A DNA stretch of 64,000 nucleotides. Source: Diploscapter coronatus. Taxonomy: Eukaryota > Nematoda > Chromadorea > Rhabditida > Rhabditidae. How positions within the stretch are numbered: the stretch's first letter is position 1; every line of letters starts with the position of its first letter. The notes under the pieces are model-generated. The model saw only the letters and a program-made list of their open reading frames with translations. It did no database searches and was not told the DNA's origin. The stretch covers positions 63,131,249 through 63,195,248 of the forward strand of contig OZ038423.1 in the NCBI GenBank assembly GCA_964036155.1, given 5' to 3'. Positions 25,845 through 36,956 of the stretch are shown piece after piece. The position numbers and the translations under genes were made by a program.

Positions 25845-28800
25845 TGAAAACTTTGCCTCCTCAATTGAAATCATAAATTTCCTACTTTTCGAATCAATCC
25901 AATCCCACTCAAATCGCACTTCTCCTTTTGAATCCTTAATTCCTAATCCCGATTTCTCAGTCGTCTTTGCCAGTTCCCATACAAAAATCCAATCAGAACA
26001 GATTCAGAATTGAACTGACAGAGGAAGACGGTCACCTGAAGTCGAGTAGAAGTGAAAACGAGCAGATAAAGATGATAAATGGCGCGAAACGACTGATAAA
26101 CTGATTATGATAGTCAACTCGTCGCGGCTATCGTCCACTGCATATCAATCGATCGATTTAATCACCGACCAGCAGCAGGACATATAAATCGCGTGAACAT
26201 GACAGAGAAATGGAAATCAGCGAAAAATAATAAAACTTCGATGAAAAACGAGAAATGTTTGAAATCGAAATCGAAATCGAACGAATTTTGGCAAGTGTCG
26301 ATTGTTTGCTGCCAGCCTGTGGCAATTCGGTCATGTCCCACTTTCTCTTTTCCCTCTCTCGATTTTCCCCGTTCTTTCGTTTGTGTGCAAGATGGCGCGA
26401 TACGATAAATAAATATCTGTCGCATTGGCTGCATTCCAGTGCAGTTGCGCCATATTTGGCAGGACCTTTGACAGGCTCTCTATAATTATTCGGCCAGTGC
26501 TAAAAGTAGTGGTGTCTTTACTATTTCTGCGCTGAAGAATGACTAATTTAAAGCAGGAGAACTGAGGAAATCTCGATGAAGTGTCGCCGATGCGATAAGG
26601 CTACACAAAACGAAAAACAGCCTGAATAGGATGAGTCAGGCAGGAAAGCTTAGGAAGGGGAACCTTCAGCAGAGAACTAATGCTGAATTTTCTGGGAACT
26701 AGTAATTTGTGTATTTCACGTAGAAATTGGGACGCCCAAAAAGAACCTAATGCATACGGGCCAAAGTTCGTCTCAGTTTCAGTAGACCGATTGGGGGAAA
26801 ATAAGCGCAGTCGCGTTGCAAACTCGGGTCCTAACCGCAATTGATGACAGCCACACAGCCACTGACTGCGGCTGTTGTCGACTGTGCTACTCGTTACTCA
26901 CCTACTGCTGAACTGCTAATTCGTTTTTTGATTTTTGCAAAGTCTACGAAAATCGATCGAATGAAACTGGGCAGATTGCAAAGTAGTAACGGGGAAAGGC
27001 AAAGACAGATTGGGGAGACACAGAATTGAAGACTGGACAGAAACAGTCAGAGTTGGAGGACGAAAGGTAAAAAGGATAATACGGGATGAGTGGGATATTT
27101 TAACTCCGAATATAATAGTGATTAGGTCAGGTGAATCGAGATTATAACTCAAGGCTTTGGAATTTACTCAAAAAGTTAATTTTATGGTGAAGATCAGCTT
27201 TGCAATACAATCAATCTCCACTTATTTTGGGCAAGTAAAACATTTCTGAAGATTGATTGCCATTGAAATCAACGAAGATCAGCTTTCCTTTGATGGAAAG
27301 TGGTCACCCATGGTTGGAGATGGGAACTATGAAAGGTGTGAGTGTGATGATTTGATGCCTAGTCGAAGCAACGGTGGGGAAGGACAACATTGTTAGCAAA
27401 TTGCTGCATGTCTTCACTCTCTCTCCCTTCTCTTGCAGTCTTCAGGCTGTCTTCTCACTTTCATCCATTTCTTCTCTCCTTCATTCTCCTTTCTTACTAA
27501 CATCAGTTTACAGCGCTCTATCCTCTCGAGGATGCAGAGACAAAGAGAAAAGGTAAGGAAAGTGATCAAAGTGACGACAAACAGGGAAACGAGACGACGA
27601 GACGAAGAGGGGATTGATTTGACCCTCGAACGCACAGCCAGTGCAGCCACAGTGGAGACATTTCGGTTCATGTCCAGTCGAATTCAAATCACTGCTTTAT
27701 TTGCCTGTGATTCAGCATCGAGATTCATCACATCATCTGATCGAACCGAAAGAGTTTTTTGTCTCTACAAATCTTCATCCAAAAACTCGTCGGATCAAGC
27801 GATTTCTTGCGAATCTCCCATCCGAGAACCAACAAACAAATTAATGCTTTCAAGGATGAGGTGAAACATCTCCAAAATGTGATGACTAGCTAATGCGAAA
27901 AGTGTGACAAAAATCCAATATCCTAAAAAATGAGTAATAGCGGTAAAAGTGTCGATTGCATAAAAACTTTCGTAATGGATTGGCACTTCAAATATGCGCG
28001 TCTCGATTCTCAATTTCAATTTAGTAATGATGACTTGTCTGCTAATAAAGCAGTTCATGTGACACTAGCATCGAGTTGATGATAATTTACGTTCATTTTT
28101 GGCCGACCGACTATAAAATGTCATCAGCATCCACACGCAAATAACCATTTGTTGTACGATTTCATAGTTCACTTTCAATCTGTTTGGAAGTGTAAGTCGT
28201 GCTAAGCACCAAGCAGCTTGACGAAATGCCACCGGATAAGTGCTTAGCGAGTTTATGAAATGGCTTAACTCATTGTGGGCATTTGAATGGGTGTCCGTTT
28301 TGAAGTTTGCTCAATTTCATAATTTTATAAATAAGGCCTGAAAGGTCATTTTTGATCTGTCTAATCGTTGGTCATTGTAGCACTTTTGCGTATTTCGTAC
28401 GAAATAAACATGTTTCTGTATCATGCATGAGGCACATTTCAAGGCATCAAAGTTGGATCTGGCCGATATTTTGCCTCACTCACTTGGAATCCTCCAGAAA
28501 TTACACTGATCTGAGTCAAAACATTACGTCTTTTCCTCGTCATGCAGAGATTGCGTGATGATTCTAAACATAAGCATTTCAGTGCTTTCGAAATGCTAGT
28601 AGAATTTGAAATCACTTGCAGTTCAGTGTGTACGAAGTGCATTGAGCTTTTGAAGGCTTTCCCTAATATCTTAGAAGATCTGCAGATTTACTATTGTATC
28701 CCCCAATGAATAATCCTTTCCATTACCGTTGGTCTTAATCATAATTTCGCGTTATTCAGAGTGCTCTGTGAACAAATCTCACGACTAAATAATCATCTCA

Positions 28801-29745
28801 ATTTTTCATTAACTTTCCCAATTTGACGATGAATACATCATCTAAAGACACTTGGTTTTGCAAAATAATGCCTTATATTTCGATCTTCACATTCTAATGT
28901 GGTCATTCGACATCAATAATTCAACAACCACGCAATTTTCATCATGCATTATCATCGTGTTCTTGCATTCATGTTTGCATTCGTTGTATTCCAAGCGCAT
29001 TTTTCGGCATTCTCACGATTATTCAATTCTTTGATTCTGTATTCACACTCGCATGCAGATGAAAAATGATGTGCATTGCATTTTCATGCACTGATTTTCA
29101 TCTCCTCATCGCATTAAACTTCTCAAAATCTATAATCGCAAATCTAAAAAGCTCATTATCAAACTCAATTGCGTGGGTTATGTTTAGTCCAGGATATTAT
29201 TTGGCCGTTCGTCTACCAGCTTACTTCTAAGATAGTCTAATTCAGCTGACTTTCGAGAATCTAATCCATGATGATCCTCGTTAAGCGCAGTATTTGCACA
29301 CAGACTAATGGTTGAATTCTTTAAGTTAACTTTTGGAAGTGAGTTGTGTCTGAACAGAGAAGCATCCACGTCAGTGCTTGCGTCTTCCAAGCTCTGGAAG
29401 ATATTTCGAGAAAGTGAAAGCAAGTTGCATCACCCTTTTAATTGCTCCATCTCACAGACCTGCTTATTAGTCCTCCTAATTAGTACCAACGGCGCATATT
29501 TTCACAAAAGCAACGGCAATTTCAGAAGATGTGCGAAACCAATCAGAGACACCTCCAATTATGTATATGGCTTGTGCCGCAATTAGAGAGTGAAATAGAA
29601 ACTATCCGCCCACTGACTTCTCTCATGTCGCCTTTATATTCACTTATTTTTGAGTTGGCATTACAGCTCCATTTCGTCCGACTTTACTTTTCATATTTAT
29701 TTTCCATTTTCTTTTTTTATATTTGAAATTTTCTATTTATGCTTC
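25845..29745. other. Intergenic region between divergent sos-1 and nlp-42-like genes
   Basis: The 5' ends of two divergent genes face each other across about 3.9 kb, so promoters of both should lie here. Open frames at 27.4-27.9 kb on both strands have no domain, no paired splice sites and skewed composition, so I do not call them. No RNA gene or transposon was recognised. Confidence 0.6.
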
Positions 29746-29752
29746 AGAAAAC

Positions 29753-30101
29753 ATGAGGTATTGCACAGTAGCAGGATTTCTTCTGTCCCTGCTACTACTC
29801 GTCGAAGGTCTGTTCAGTAAAGAGGCAGATATGGAGAAACGAGATATTGGACCACAGTGGAACGATCTTGGATGGGCATGGGGAAAGAGGAGTTTGCCAG
29901 ATAATAACAATAATAATCAGGTTGGTTATTCAATGTATTTTTGTTGAATTCGTCACTTTTCAGATCCCTCGACGATTTCTCCGAGCGTTGCATCCGATGA
30001 AAAAGACGCCGGACTGGGGCGACCTTGGTATGAGATTCGCTTTTAAATCTCCAGTCTATCATCGAAATTTTTCAGGCTGGACTTGGGGTAAAAGGCGATA
30101 A
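29753..30101 (+). CDS. nlp-42: NLP-42-like neuropeptide precursor (W(x)6W-amide peptides)
   Basis: An 85-residue secreted prepropeptide in three exons: 29753-29920, 29964-30027, 30076-30101. The start is seven bases after a GCTTCAG acceptor, a likely trans-splice site. A hydrophobic signal peptide (about residues 1-20, VAGFLLSLLLLVEG) is followed by two peptide units ending in Gly-Lys-Arg, the signal for dibasic cleavage and C-terminal amidation: DIGPQWNDLGWAW-GKR and TPDWGDLGWTW-GKR. Both have Trp, six residues, Trp-amide, the signature of myoinhibitory/allatostatin-B peptides. From memory, C. elegans NLP-42 peptides end LGWAW-amide and LGFAW-amide, the closest match. The second unit is split by a phase-1 intron inside the peptide. 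Release of the second peptide would use the KK site before TPDW. A receptor cannot be inferred from this sequence. Confidence 0.9.
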
Positions 30102-30524
30102 GCGTCGCCGATCTTCAGCTTCAGATGTTATAATTTATTGTTGAGTTTTATCAAGCCATAGTGATCTCTTGCCATTTGCATTTAAGGATTTCACTGCACT
30201 TCTTCATTTATCCTGTTCACCCAATGATGCAATCGATTTGAGATGATGAATCGTATTGCTCTATTCTACTTGCCTGATACTGTAGTTGCTTTATGCTTCA
30301 TTCACAAAATCTTCTATTTACCCCGATCGCTAGCCTCGTCATCTCGTCCTCTCTCGTCAAACTCTTATATCCATTTGTGCTCTCTCAAATCCACTCATTT
30401 TCGACTTTTACTCAATTTGATTAGTCCGGCCAAGCAATCGTCTTTGTCAGATTTTACTAATCGTGTAATAAACTTATTTGAATGTTTATCGTTAAATAAT
30501 GTGAGATTTTACGTAATCTTTATA

Positions 30525-30534
30525 AATAAATAAA
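30525..30534 (+). terminator. Candidate polyadenylation signals (AATAAATAAA)
   Basis: Two overlapping AATAAA hexamers lie about 425 bases after the nlp-42-like stop; another AATAAA is at 30466. They could end the nlp-42-like transcript. The 30.1-31.0 kb gap holds nothing else recognisable. Confidence 0.4.
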
Positions 30535-31043
30535 GCCTTATGGTAGTTGCAAGACGAAATAACTAATTGGTAATAATTATTCCATGGAATTGTGAAAATA
30601 TTGAGAATATTTTGCATCTTTCAGTCCTCTTCCTCTTTTTCCTTTCACCCGTCGCTCTTCTCTTCCCTTTGCTATCTCGTGTTCTCTTTCCCCTCAGCTG
30701 ACTGCATTTTGGTGACTCTAATCGTTTTGCTATTTTTCGTAAAATTTCCTATAATTTGTCAAAAAGATTTTTCATTCCGAGGTATTTTAAATCCAAAGGT
30801 GTTTTCGAATTCTACCTTTCAAAGTTGTTAATTTCTTGCGAGATTTGGAATGTTCATAACAAAACACAACATATTCTGCTGGTTGGATCGATAATTGTAG
30901 TCCTGACCAGTCTGCAATCTGCATCACTGCGACCCGCATCTTTTTCCTTTATTATTCTGTATTTCCATCATTTGTATAACTACTATATTATATAGATATT
31001 ATTTGCAAATCAGATAATTTATTTCAAGTCGAATATTTCAGAA

Positions 31044-33519
31044 ATGACTGAACGCCAAGGCGGCGAATTGATCGATATCGAAGGCAACCCACAGGGTCAG
31101 GAAGATGAAGACGACGAGCTGTATTCAGCTGAAAGCGATCAGGATGGAACTGCTGGAAATAGTAAAGATCAACCGGGGTGCTCCTATGCACAACCTAGCG
31201 AAGATGTATGAAATGGTGCTAGAGATCTGATGATGCACAAATCGAAATTTCAGCTCTCGACATCGGATTCCGACGATTCTGATTCATCGTTCGACTCCTC
31301 TTCGGATGATTTCTCGCAATCAAATGAAGAAGAAGATGGAACTGAGAAATACAGAAATGAAGACGATTTGGACGTCTACATGTCTTCAGAAGTCAGTAAT
31401 TGAAAATAGTTCTAATGACCGTACAGTGACGATTAAATATTGATGTCGTGCGTGCTCACTTATGAATAACTGGATCATCTTCGATAAATTGATACGATCA
31501 CGCTGAAATTATGATGAACTAAATTATTTCGTATTCCTAGCACGTTTCATAATTTTAGTTGGATAGGATTCGTTTTGTTAAATCAATTGGTCTAATCTAG
31601 AATAACGTGTGCATCTAAAACTTTTGCGCGCTGAACATAATCTTCCAAAGTTTCGGAATAGTAGAAAATATTCAAATTCAGGAGAGCAATGATGAAGAGG
31701 CTCCTGCCGGTCGGTCACCTCATGCATCGGAAGAATCTCAGGAAGGCAGCGAGAAATCGGACAAGAAGATGGTTTTATAGATATTCATGTAGTTTGTAAA
31801 ATAAAATCACTTCAGGATGAGCAGAGTTTCTCCTGCGAAGAAGATGATGATCCTGAAGACGACGGGCTGCAGTACAAGTACAAAGCTCCTGAGATGCCTA
31901 CCAGAGAGGAACTCGCGAAATTGGTGCTAGACTACTTGATCTGTGAAGGGTTTAGAGAGGTTACCTCTTTTCTTCTCTATCTATAATCTGGTTAACCATA
32001 TTCAGGCAGCTGAAAACTTGTGTGAAGAGATGAAGTTGAAGGTGCCTGAGGATTTGAAAGTTATGGACGCGAGAGTAGCGATCAAAGATGCGATCATCGA
32101 AGGAAATATGGAGTTCGCTATAGACAAAGTAAAACAAGATAGTCAGTTACTTAGAAACAGATAATGAATCTTCATTTGTAGACGGTTGAATTGTGCCCAA
32201 CGCTTTTGGATACCAACGACGAAGTTCGTTTTGAGATGAGATTGCAGTACTTGATCGAGATGATTCGAACCAAGTAATGATATGCATTTTCAAGAGGACA
32301 TTTTCATGACATTTGCTTTCAGTGGATTAAGTGACTTGGATGCGCCATTGAAATATGCTCGACAGTACATCGTGGCTGACGAGAAAATCAGCGAAGAGCA
32401 GATGTCCAAAGTGAGCATTATTTCGTGAAGGGTTTATGATTTAACTCTGCTCAACTTTTGTTATATTCTTTGAACTGTTAAGAATGACCGTATAATTCAG
32501 AGAATATTCAGACATCATTAACAAAATTCTAAATAAAGAATAAAATCATGAATTATTCATTCAGGTCGAGAAAGCTTTCGCATTGCTCGTCTATGAAAAT
32601 ATCTATGAGAGTCCGTTCGCTCCGATGTTAGATCAGTCCAGGAGAAATATGGTTTAGACCTGCTACGAAATATCTTTTTTACACAAATACACTTAGGTGG
32701 CGAACATGCTGAATTGTGCAATTCTCGAAGCCCTCAACCGTCCTCCTAAACCTCGAATGGAATCATTGCTCAAAGTACGAATATAAATCTTAGATACAAT
32801 GAAGGCCAAAAGTATGAAGCATAATTATGAATATGAAAAAAAAACCCCGTTAAGACCATTTATGGTGGGCCAATTTTAACTAAATTTTTTACTTATCATC
32901 TTCCAACAGAATTATACATTACTGACTAGTCTCACCAAATTGGTTACGATAGTTTAGCTCACCAAGCTGTTTCATAGTCTTAATTGTTCTAAACTTTTGG
33001 TAGCTACTATATCGAAATAAAAATACCCATGGCATTATTGATTGGGAGAGAACGCGTCGATATTCAAAAATTGCGCTATTCATCTCGTTTCTCTTCTACG
33101 CGACTCACTTTTCGCTCCTCCAAATTCGATTTCCAATTTCTGCATAAATATCGGCTTTCTCCCCAATCAACGATAATACAGCAATGGCATCTTAACCATT
33201 GGTGAATCGCAATTTATATCTTAAAACCTGAATACGAATTTACACTACATTAATTTTGGAGTCTCTGGGTTCGAACCTCGATTCACCGCTGTTCCTAATA
33301 AAGACGAATTTATGCTTCCCAACAATCTGTATAATTTCAGTTGATCGTATGGAGTCGCTGCCAAATAACAGGAGATCCGCCTCAGAACAGCATCCGAATT
33401 GCTAAAGAACTATTCGAAAATGGAACTCTGTATGTTTATGAATCTGGTCAGCATAGTTAAAGGAGACGTTTAGGGATGGCTATGCCAATGGCAACTTCTC
33501 AACGTCCGCTGATGTGTAA
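31044..33519 (+). CDS. gid8: GID8-type LisH-CTLH protein of the CTLH/GID E3 ubiquitin ligase complex, with acidic N-terminal extension
   Basis: GID8/TWA1 is a scaffold subunit of the CTLH (GID) ubiquitin ligase. Eleven exons (31044-31205, 31254-31391, 31682-31771, 31816-31959, 32006-32128, 32182-32273, 32323-32410, 32565-32651, 32697-32774, 33341-33429, 33474-33519) give 378 residues with consistent phases. From about residue 150: LisH (LAKLVLDYLICEGFREAAEN), CTLH (MDARVAIKDAIIEGNMEFAI), then CRA-type helices (LQYLIEMIR, LKYARQYI, VEKAFALLVYE, SPFAPMLDQ). Order and spacing match human GID8. The first 140 or so residues are an Asp/Glu/Ser-rich tract (SDSDDSDSSFDSSSDDF) absent from the roughly 228-residue human protein. 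The ATG follows ATATTTCAG, a likely trans-splice acceptor. The acidic exons splice in phase to the LisH exon, so they look like part of the same protein, but the long N-terminus needs transcript support. Confidence 0.88.
33028..33190. repeat. Imperfect foldback in gid8 intron 9
   Basis: The left arm (33028-33050, with ATTATTGATTGGGAG) resembles the reverse complement of the right arm (33160-33190, with CTCCCCAATCAACGATAAT). The host intron (32775-33340, 566 bases) is longer than most in the gene. Possibly a decayed miniature transposon; boundaries are unclear. Confidence 0.35.
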
Positions 33520-36500
33520 TCTTCAGAACAATCTAAATTCTGAGATGCGAACGTTTTCTTTACTTATCATCATTCATTTTTCATAAATCTTCCTATGAGT
33601 TTTCTCTTTTTCTAAATCATCAAGAACCGATTGATATTTCTGTCACTTCTTACTTTTTCGAAAAGCCTTTCATAATGCATCGCCATTGTCAGCTATTTCT
33701 TTTCCTAACGTATTTTCCCCTTCCATTCGATCAATTGTGCTAACGTTTCTGTGTGTCTTTGGTCTATTTATGTGCGATTAGAAGCGATAAAGATTTGTAA
33801 TATTTCGAAAGAGTGGATTGGATTATCGATTGATTATCACTTGGGTTGTTTTGCCTGAAGTATTGCGATGTCCATGTGGCAGAGAAGGGGAGGGATAAAG
33901 AGATATGAAGAGGGATAGAGACAAGAGAAGCTTGTTTTCTGTTCCTTGAGAGAGATCGGCAACTCAGTCAGAGGCCTCAGAGCGTGTGGGCGCAGGGCTG
34001 CAGAAATATCCCCTCTTCATTCACTCATTTCCCCTGTCCCTTCTGACTTTGCCTGTTTGTGTCAGTATTTTTCTTATCATTCTCACATTGTTTTCGTTCG
34101 AAGTTTTTGAGCTCTCCGTCAATTGCAATCGATTTTATGCGTTATCAATAAGGAAGAATTTTTGAAGATCAGGTCGAAATTTTCGTATTCGCCGGAAAAT
34201 GTGATTACAAAATGTTGAATTTCTCGAGATGTTCGATATTCAATTTCATCAGCACTTTTTCGCAATCCTCGAACTTTTACCATTCATCATCAAAGTATCT
34301 CTACTATCTACCGGCTATCACTAATCCCTTGTGAATATATGCAGATGCACTTACTCGTTCTCTTCTTCTCTCACTTATCCGTCTTCTTTCTCTTCCTCTC
34401 TTCATCTTCTTGCATCGATTGATTTTCTATGCAGCTCTCTTGCATCTTTGTCTCTCTCTATTGACCTTGCTCTCTCATCTGTTTCTTTCTTTTCTCTGTC
34501 TATGCACAGTCCTTCGGCCTAAAAGCTATCCTTCACTACTTCGAGATTTACTTTGAACTTCTTGGACTGTATAATCGATTCCCATTCATCGGAGTTGAAT
34601 GCGAATCGATATATTTGAGCAAGGATTGCTTGGTTTTCTTTGTCTGTTCTCTCTCTCTCTCGGTCTCTAAGTAGCACCGGAGTGTGGAGAGATTACAATG
34701 GAGAATGGGGGAAAAGAAGCAGTGGAATGGGGTGAAATCTGCGGGCGACGCGCGGCTGCAACGCAGCGGTCAGTCGGTCGTGCTCCAATCCTCCAATCTA
34801 CACGCACTGCAATTCGCCAATTCACCTCCTTCCCTCTAAACTTTCATCGTCCGTCGATTGAGACCTGTGCAACCACCAACTATTTCATCACCTTCATTTC
34901 TGCTTCATCTCGGGATGATGTGTGGTCTATTTTGAAGTGATTGTGATTTCACAAGTCGTCCTCGATCGATTGGTCTCTGTCTGTCTGTCTGTCTGTCAGT
35001 CGCCTGCTTATCCTCCTCTGTCCACGTCCATTTCGTCTCTTCTTCCGTATTCTTTTGCTCTTTCTCTTCTCGTTCCCAATGCCCTGAAGGAGGGGCCGTC
35101 GTAGTGTAAAGTTTGAGAGTGGAAAGAAGATCGGACATTGGGTGAATGGGGAAGCAGAGAAGGGCTGTTGAAGATGGTCGGACTGCTAGACGAGTTAGAG
35201 CAACTGAGCAGGAGAAGGAGGGAGTTCGGGCTGTGAATTTAGGATAAGTCGATTCATCTCTTCCCTTCCCATCCAAGACGTCTGTTTGTCAGCAAACCCT
35301 GCTCATCTCCATTTCCATCATCATCATTTCCTCTCATTTCCACCCCTCTCCTATTCTCTCCCTCAACCACTTTCCTTTTCTAGCCTTCAGCATTTCAAAT
35401 TCCCATTTTCGCGCCACCGCACTCGCACTCTTTTTTGCCTTCTCTGCTGGCTGCCGCCCCCTTTCGCAATCCATTCTCTTCATCGCATATTCCGCTCCGA
35501 TTTTCCTCCAATTTTTCGAATATTTTTGAATTCTTCTCCAATCCTTGGATTGTTTTACGTTTTGCCAACTTCTGAAAAAGACTTTTGATTTTACCGATCG
35601 AATGCTTTTCAAATTAGCGATTCTCAAAGGTAAACATGAAGTTTCGGGGTTTTGGGCGTTTCAAAGTTCCTCGTTCGGATATATTGATTTTTGGGATTTT
35701 ATTGATTTTCGCAGTTCAAACATACGATTGCAAACAGATATCGGATAACGAATCGAATGGCTCGACTCGAATTGCTTTGCCAATGTTGATTGAGGGGGCA
35801 GTTCAGCTGAAGTCTGCATGCAACTTTGCATGGACTGGGGATTTGCCTAGGCCTAGAATTGTGCGTGTGTGCTGCCGAGAAATATTGCAATGCGCGGGAC
35901 GAAAACCGGACCGGCAGGGCTAGAGATCTTACTGATCTGATTGATTGGGGATTAGGAGAGCGGGGGTCGCTTTTTGACAGGATACATTTATCGCGCCTAC
36001 GCTTTACGATCGGATATTTTGGGATATTTCCCGATTTTTTTCAGCAAATTTTCTGAAAACCGATATTTCCTCGAGCTTCCCCGTTCTTGCGAGAAATCCA
36101 TTCCCATCGATTTCTCCGTCCATTCGACCTGCACACCTTTGTTTCATTCTTCTCGGCATTTATTCGTGAGTCAGCTCGCGCCCAGTGCGTTCTTTCTCCA
36201 TTCCCCTTCTCGTGTTTTTTCTCGTCTGGCCTCATTCCCTCTTCCTCTTGCTTTCCCCTCTTCTCTGCCCTATTCCTCCTTTTCTCGTTCCATCTTCCCT
36301 CCCTCCACCCAGCACTAACGTGTACACCCCCAATGGACATTTCTACTGCTTTTCTGCTTTCTACTTTCTTGCTTTTCGCATTGATTAGTCACTTGTCCAC
36401 TCGACCACTTGTCTCTCGAATCCACGACGTACAGGTCGACAGTCGTCCCCTCAAGTGCGTACTACAAACCACCCGGTGGTATCGATCGGTTCATAGCCTC

Positions 36501-36896
36501 TGTCCCTTTCTGCCTCGATCCACAAAATTAGCCCCTTCCCTTCCCGTTCATTTCTCGCGCCTCTCTAATGGCGCCTTATCAAATGATGTGTCATAAACGA
36601 TGCGCTCATGTTTTGTTTCACACACACACACGCCAAACGGGAGACGATCATGCAGCGCAGTGACTTGCTGTCGATGATTCGACGACTGGCCAGGGGCTAT
36701 AAATGTAATCTAATCAATGACCGATTTCGCTACTTGTTATTTTATTTCCATTTCCATTTTCATTTTCAATCAATTTCACTCTGCTGACTCATCCCCTTTA
36801 TTTACTCTTCGTCACGCTTTTCATTCTTATCAAATCGCATCTCGTGTTGTCACATTCGAGTCATTTTTATATTCGATCGATTTGATAACCTTTCAG
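33520..36896. other. Pyrimidine-rich intergenic region upstream of unc-60
   Basis: Long C/T-rich tracts, TCTC runs (34648-34664) and a CTGT microsatellite (about 34974-34999). The open frames here, up to 169 codons at 36087-36596, are Ser/Phe/Leu/Pro-rich, as expected from pyrimidine tracts, and have no recognisable domain. One small secreted-protein-like frame (35636-35923) is listed separately. Confidence 0.6.
35636..35923 (+). CDS. Possible small secreted protein (95 codons), unrecognised
   Basis: An uninterrupted frame starts with a short basic segment (MKFRGFGRFKVPR), then a hydrophobic stretch (ILIFGILLIFAVQ) like a signal peptide, then a hydrophilic part with five cysteines. A preceding GTAAAC at 35631-35636 could instead be a splice donor. 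No homologue comes to mind and there is no splice or codon evidence strong enough to be sure it is translated. Confidence 0.2.
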   Translation: MKFRGFGRFKVPRSDILIFGILLIFAVQTYDCKQISDNESNGSTRIALPMLIEGAVQLKSACNFAWTGDLPRPRIVRVCCREILQCAGRKPDRQG

Positions 36897-36956
36897 GTTT
36901 GCAACTCTCAAACTTGCTCTTCGCTTCAACAGCAACCAACTCTAACTGTCAACATG
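36897..36956 (+). promoter_or_regulatory. unc-60: Shared unc-60 leader exon containing only the start codon
   Basis: After a CCTTTCAG acceptor (to 36896), a 57-base leader runs to ATG at 36954-36956, directly followed by the donor GTATGT. The only coding content is methionine. Both downstream exon sets begin in phase 0 with small residues (Ser or Ala), so one promoter and start codon can serve UNC-60A and UNC-60B. This is the arrangement known in C. elegans. Confidence 0.9.

Noticed and set aside
27414..27864. Overlapping plus and minus frames at 27.4-27.9 kb as a gene
   Set aside because: No start context, splice pairs or recognisable residues; Ser/Arg-rich composition on both strands.
33268..33278. 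GGTTCGAACCT as a tRNA B box (tRNA gene or second SINE)
   Set aside because: No A box at the right distance, no acceptor stem and no T-stem pairing.
36087..36596. 169-codon open frame upstream of unc-60, the longest uninterrupted frame in the window
   Set aside because: Its Ser/Phe/Leu/Pro-rich content follows from C/T-rich DNA; no domain, and other frames in the tract are also open.
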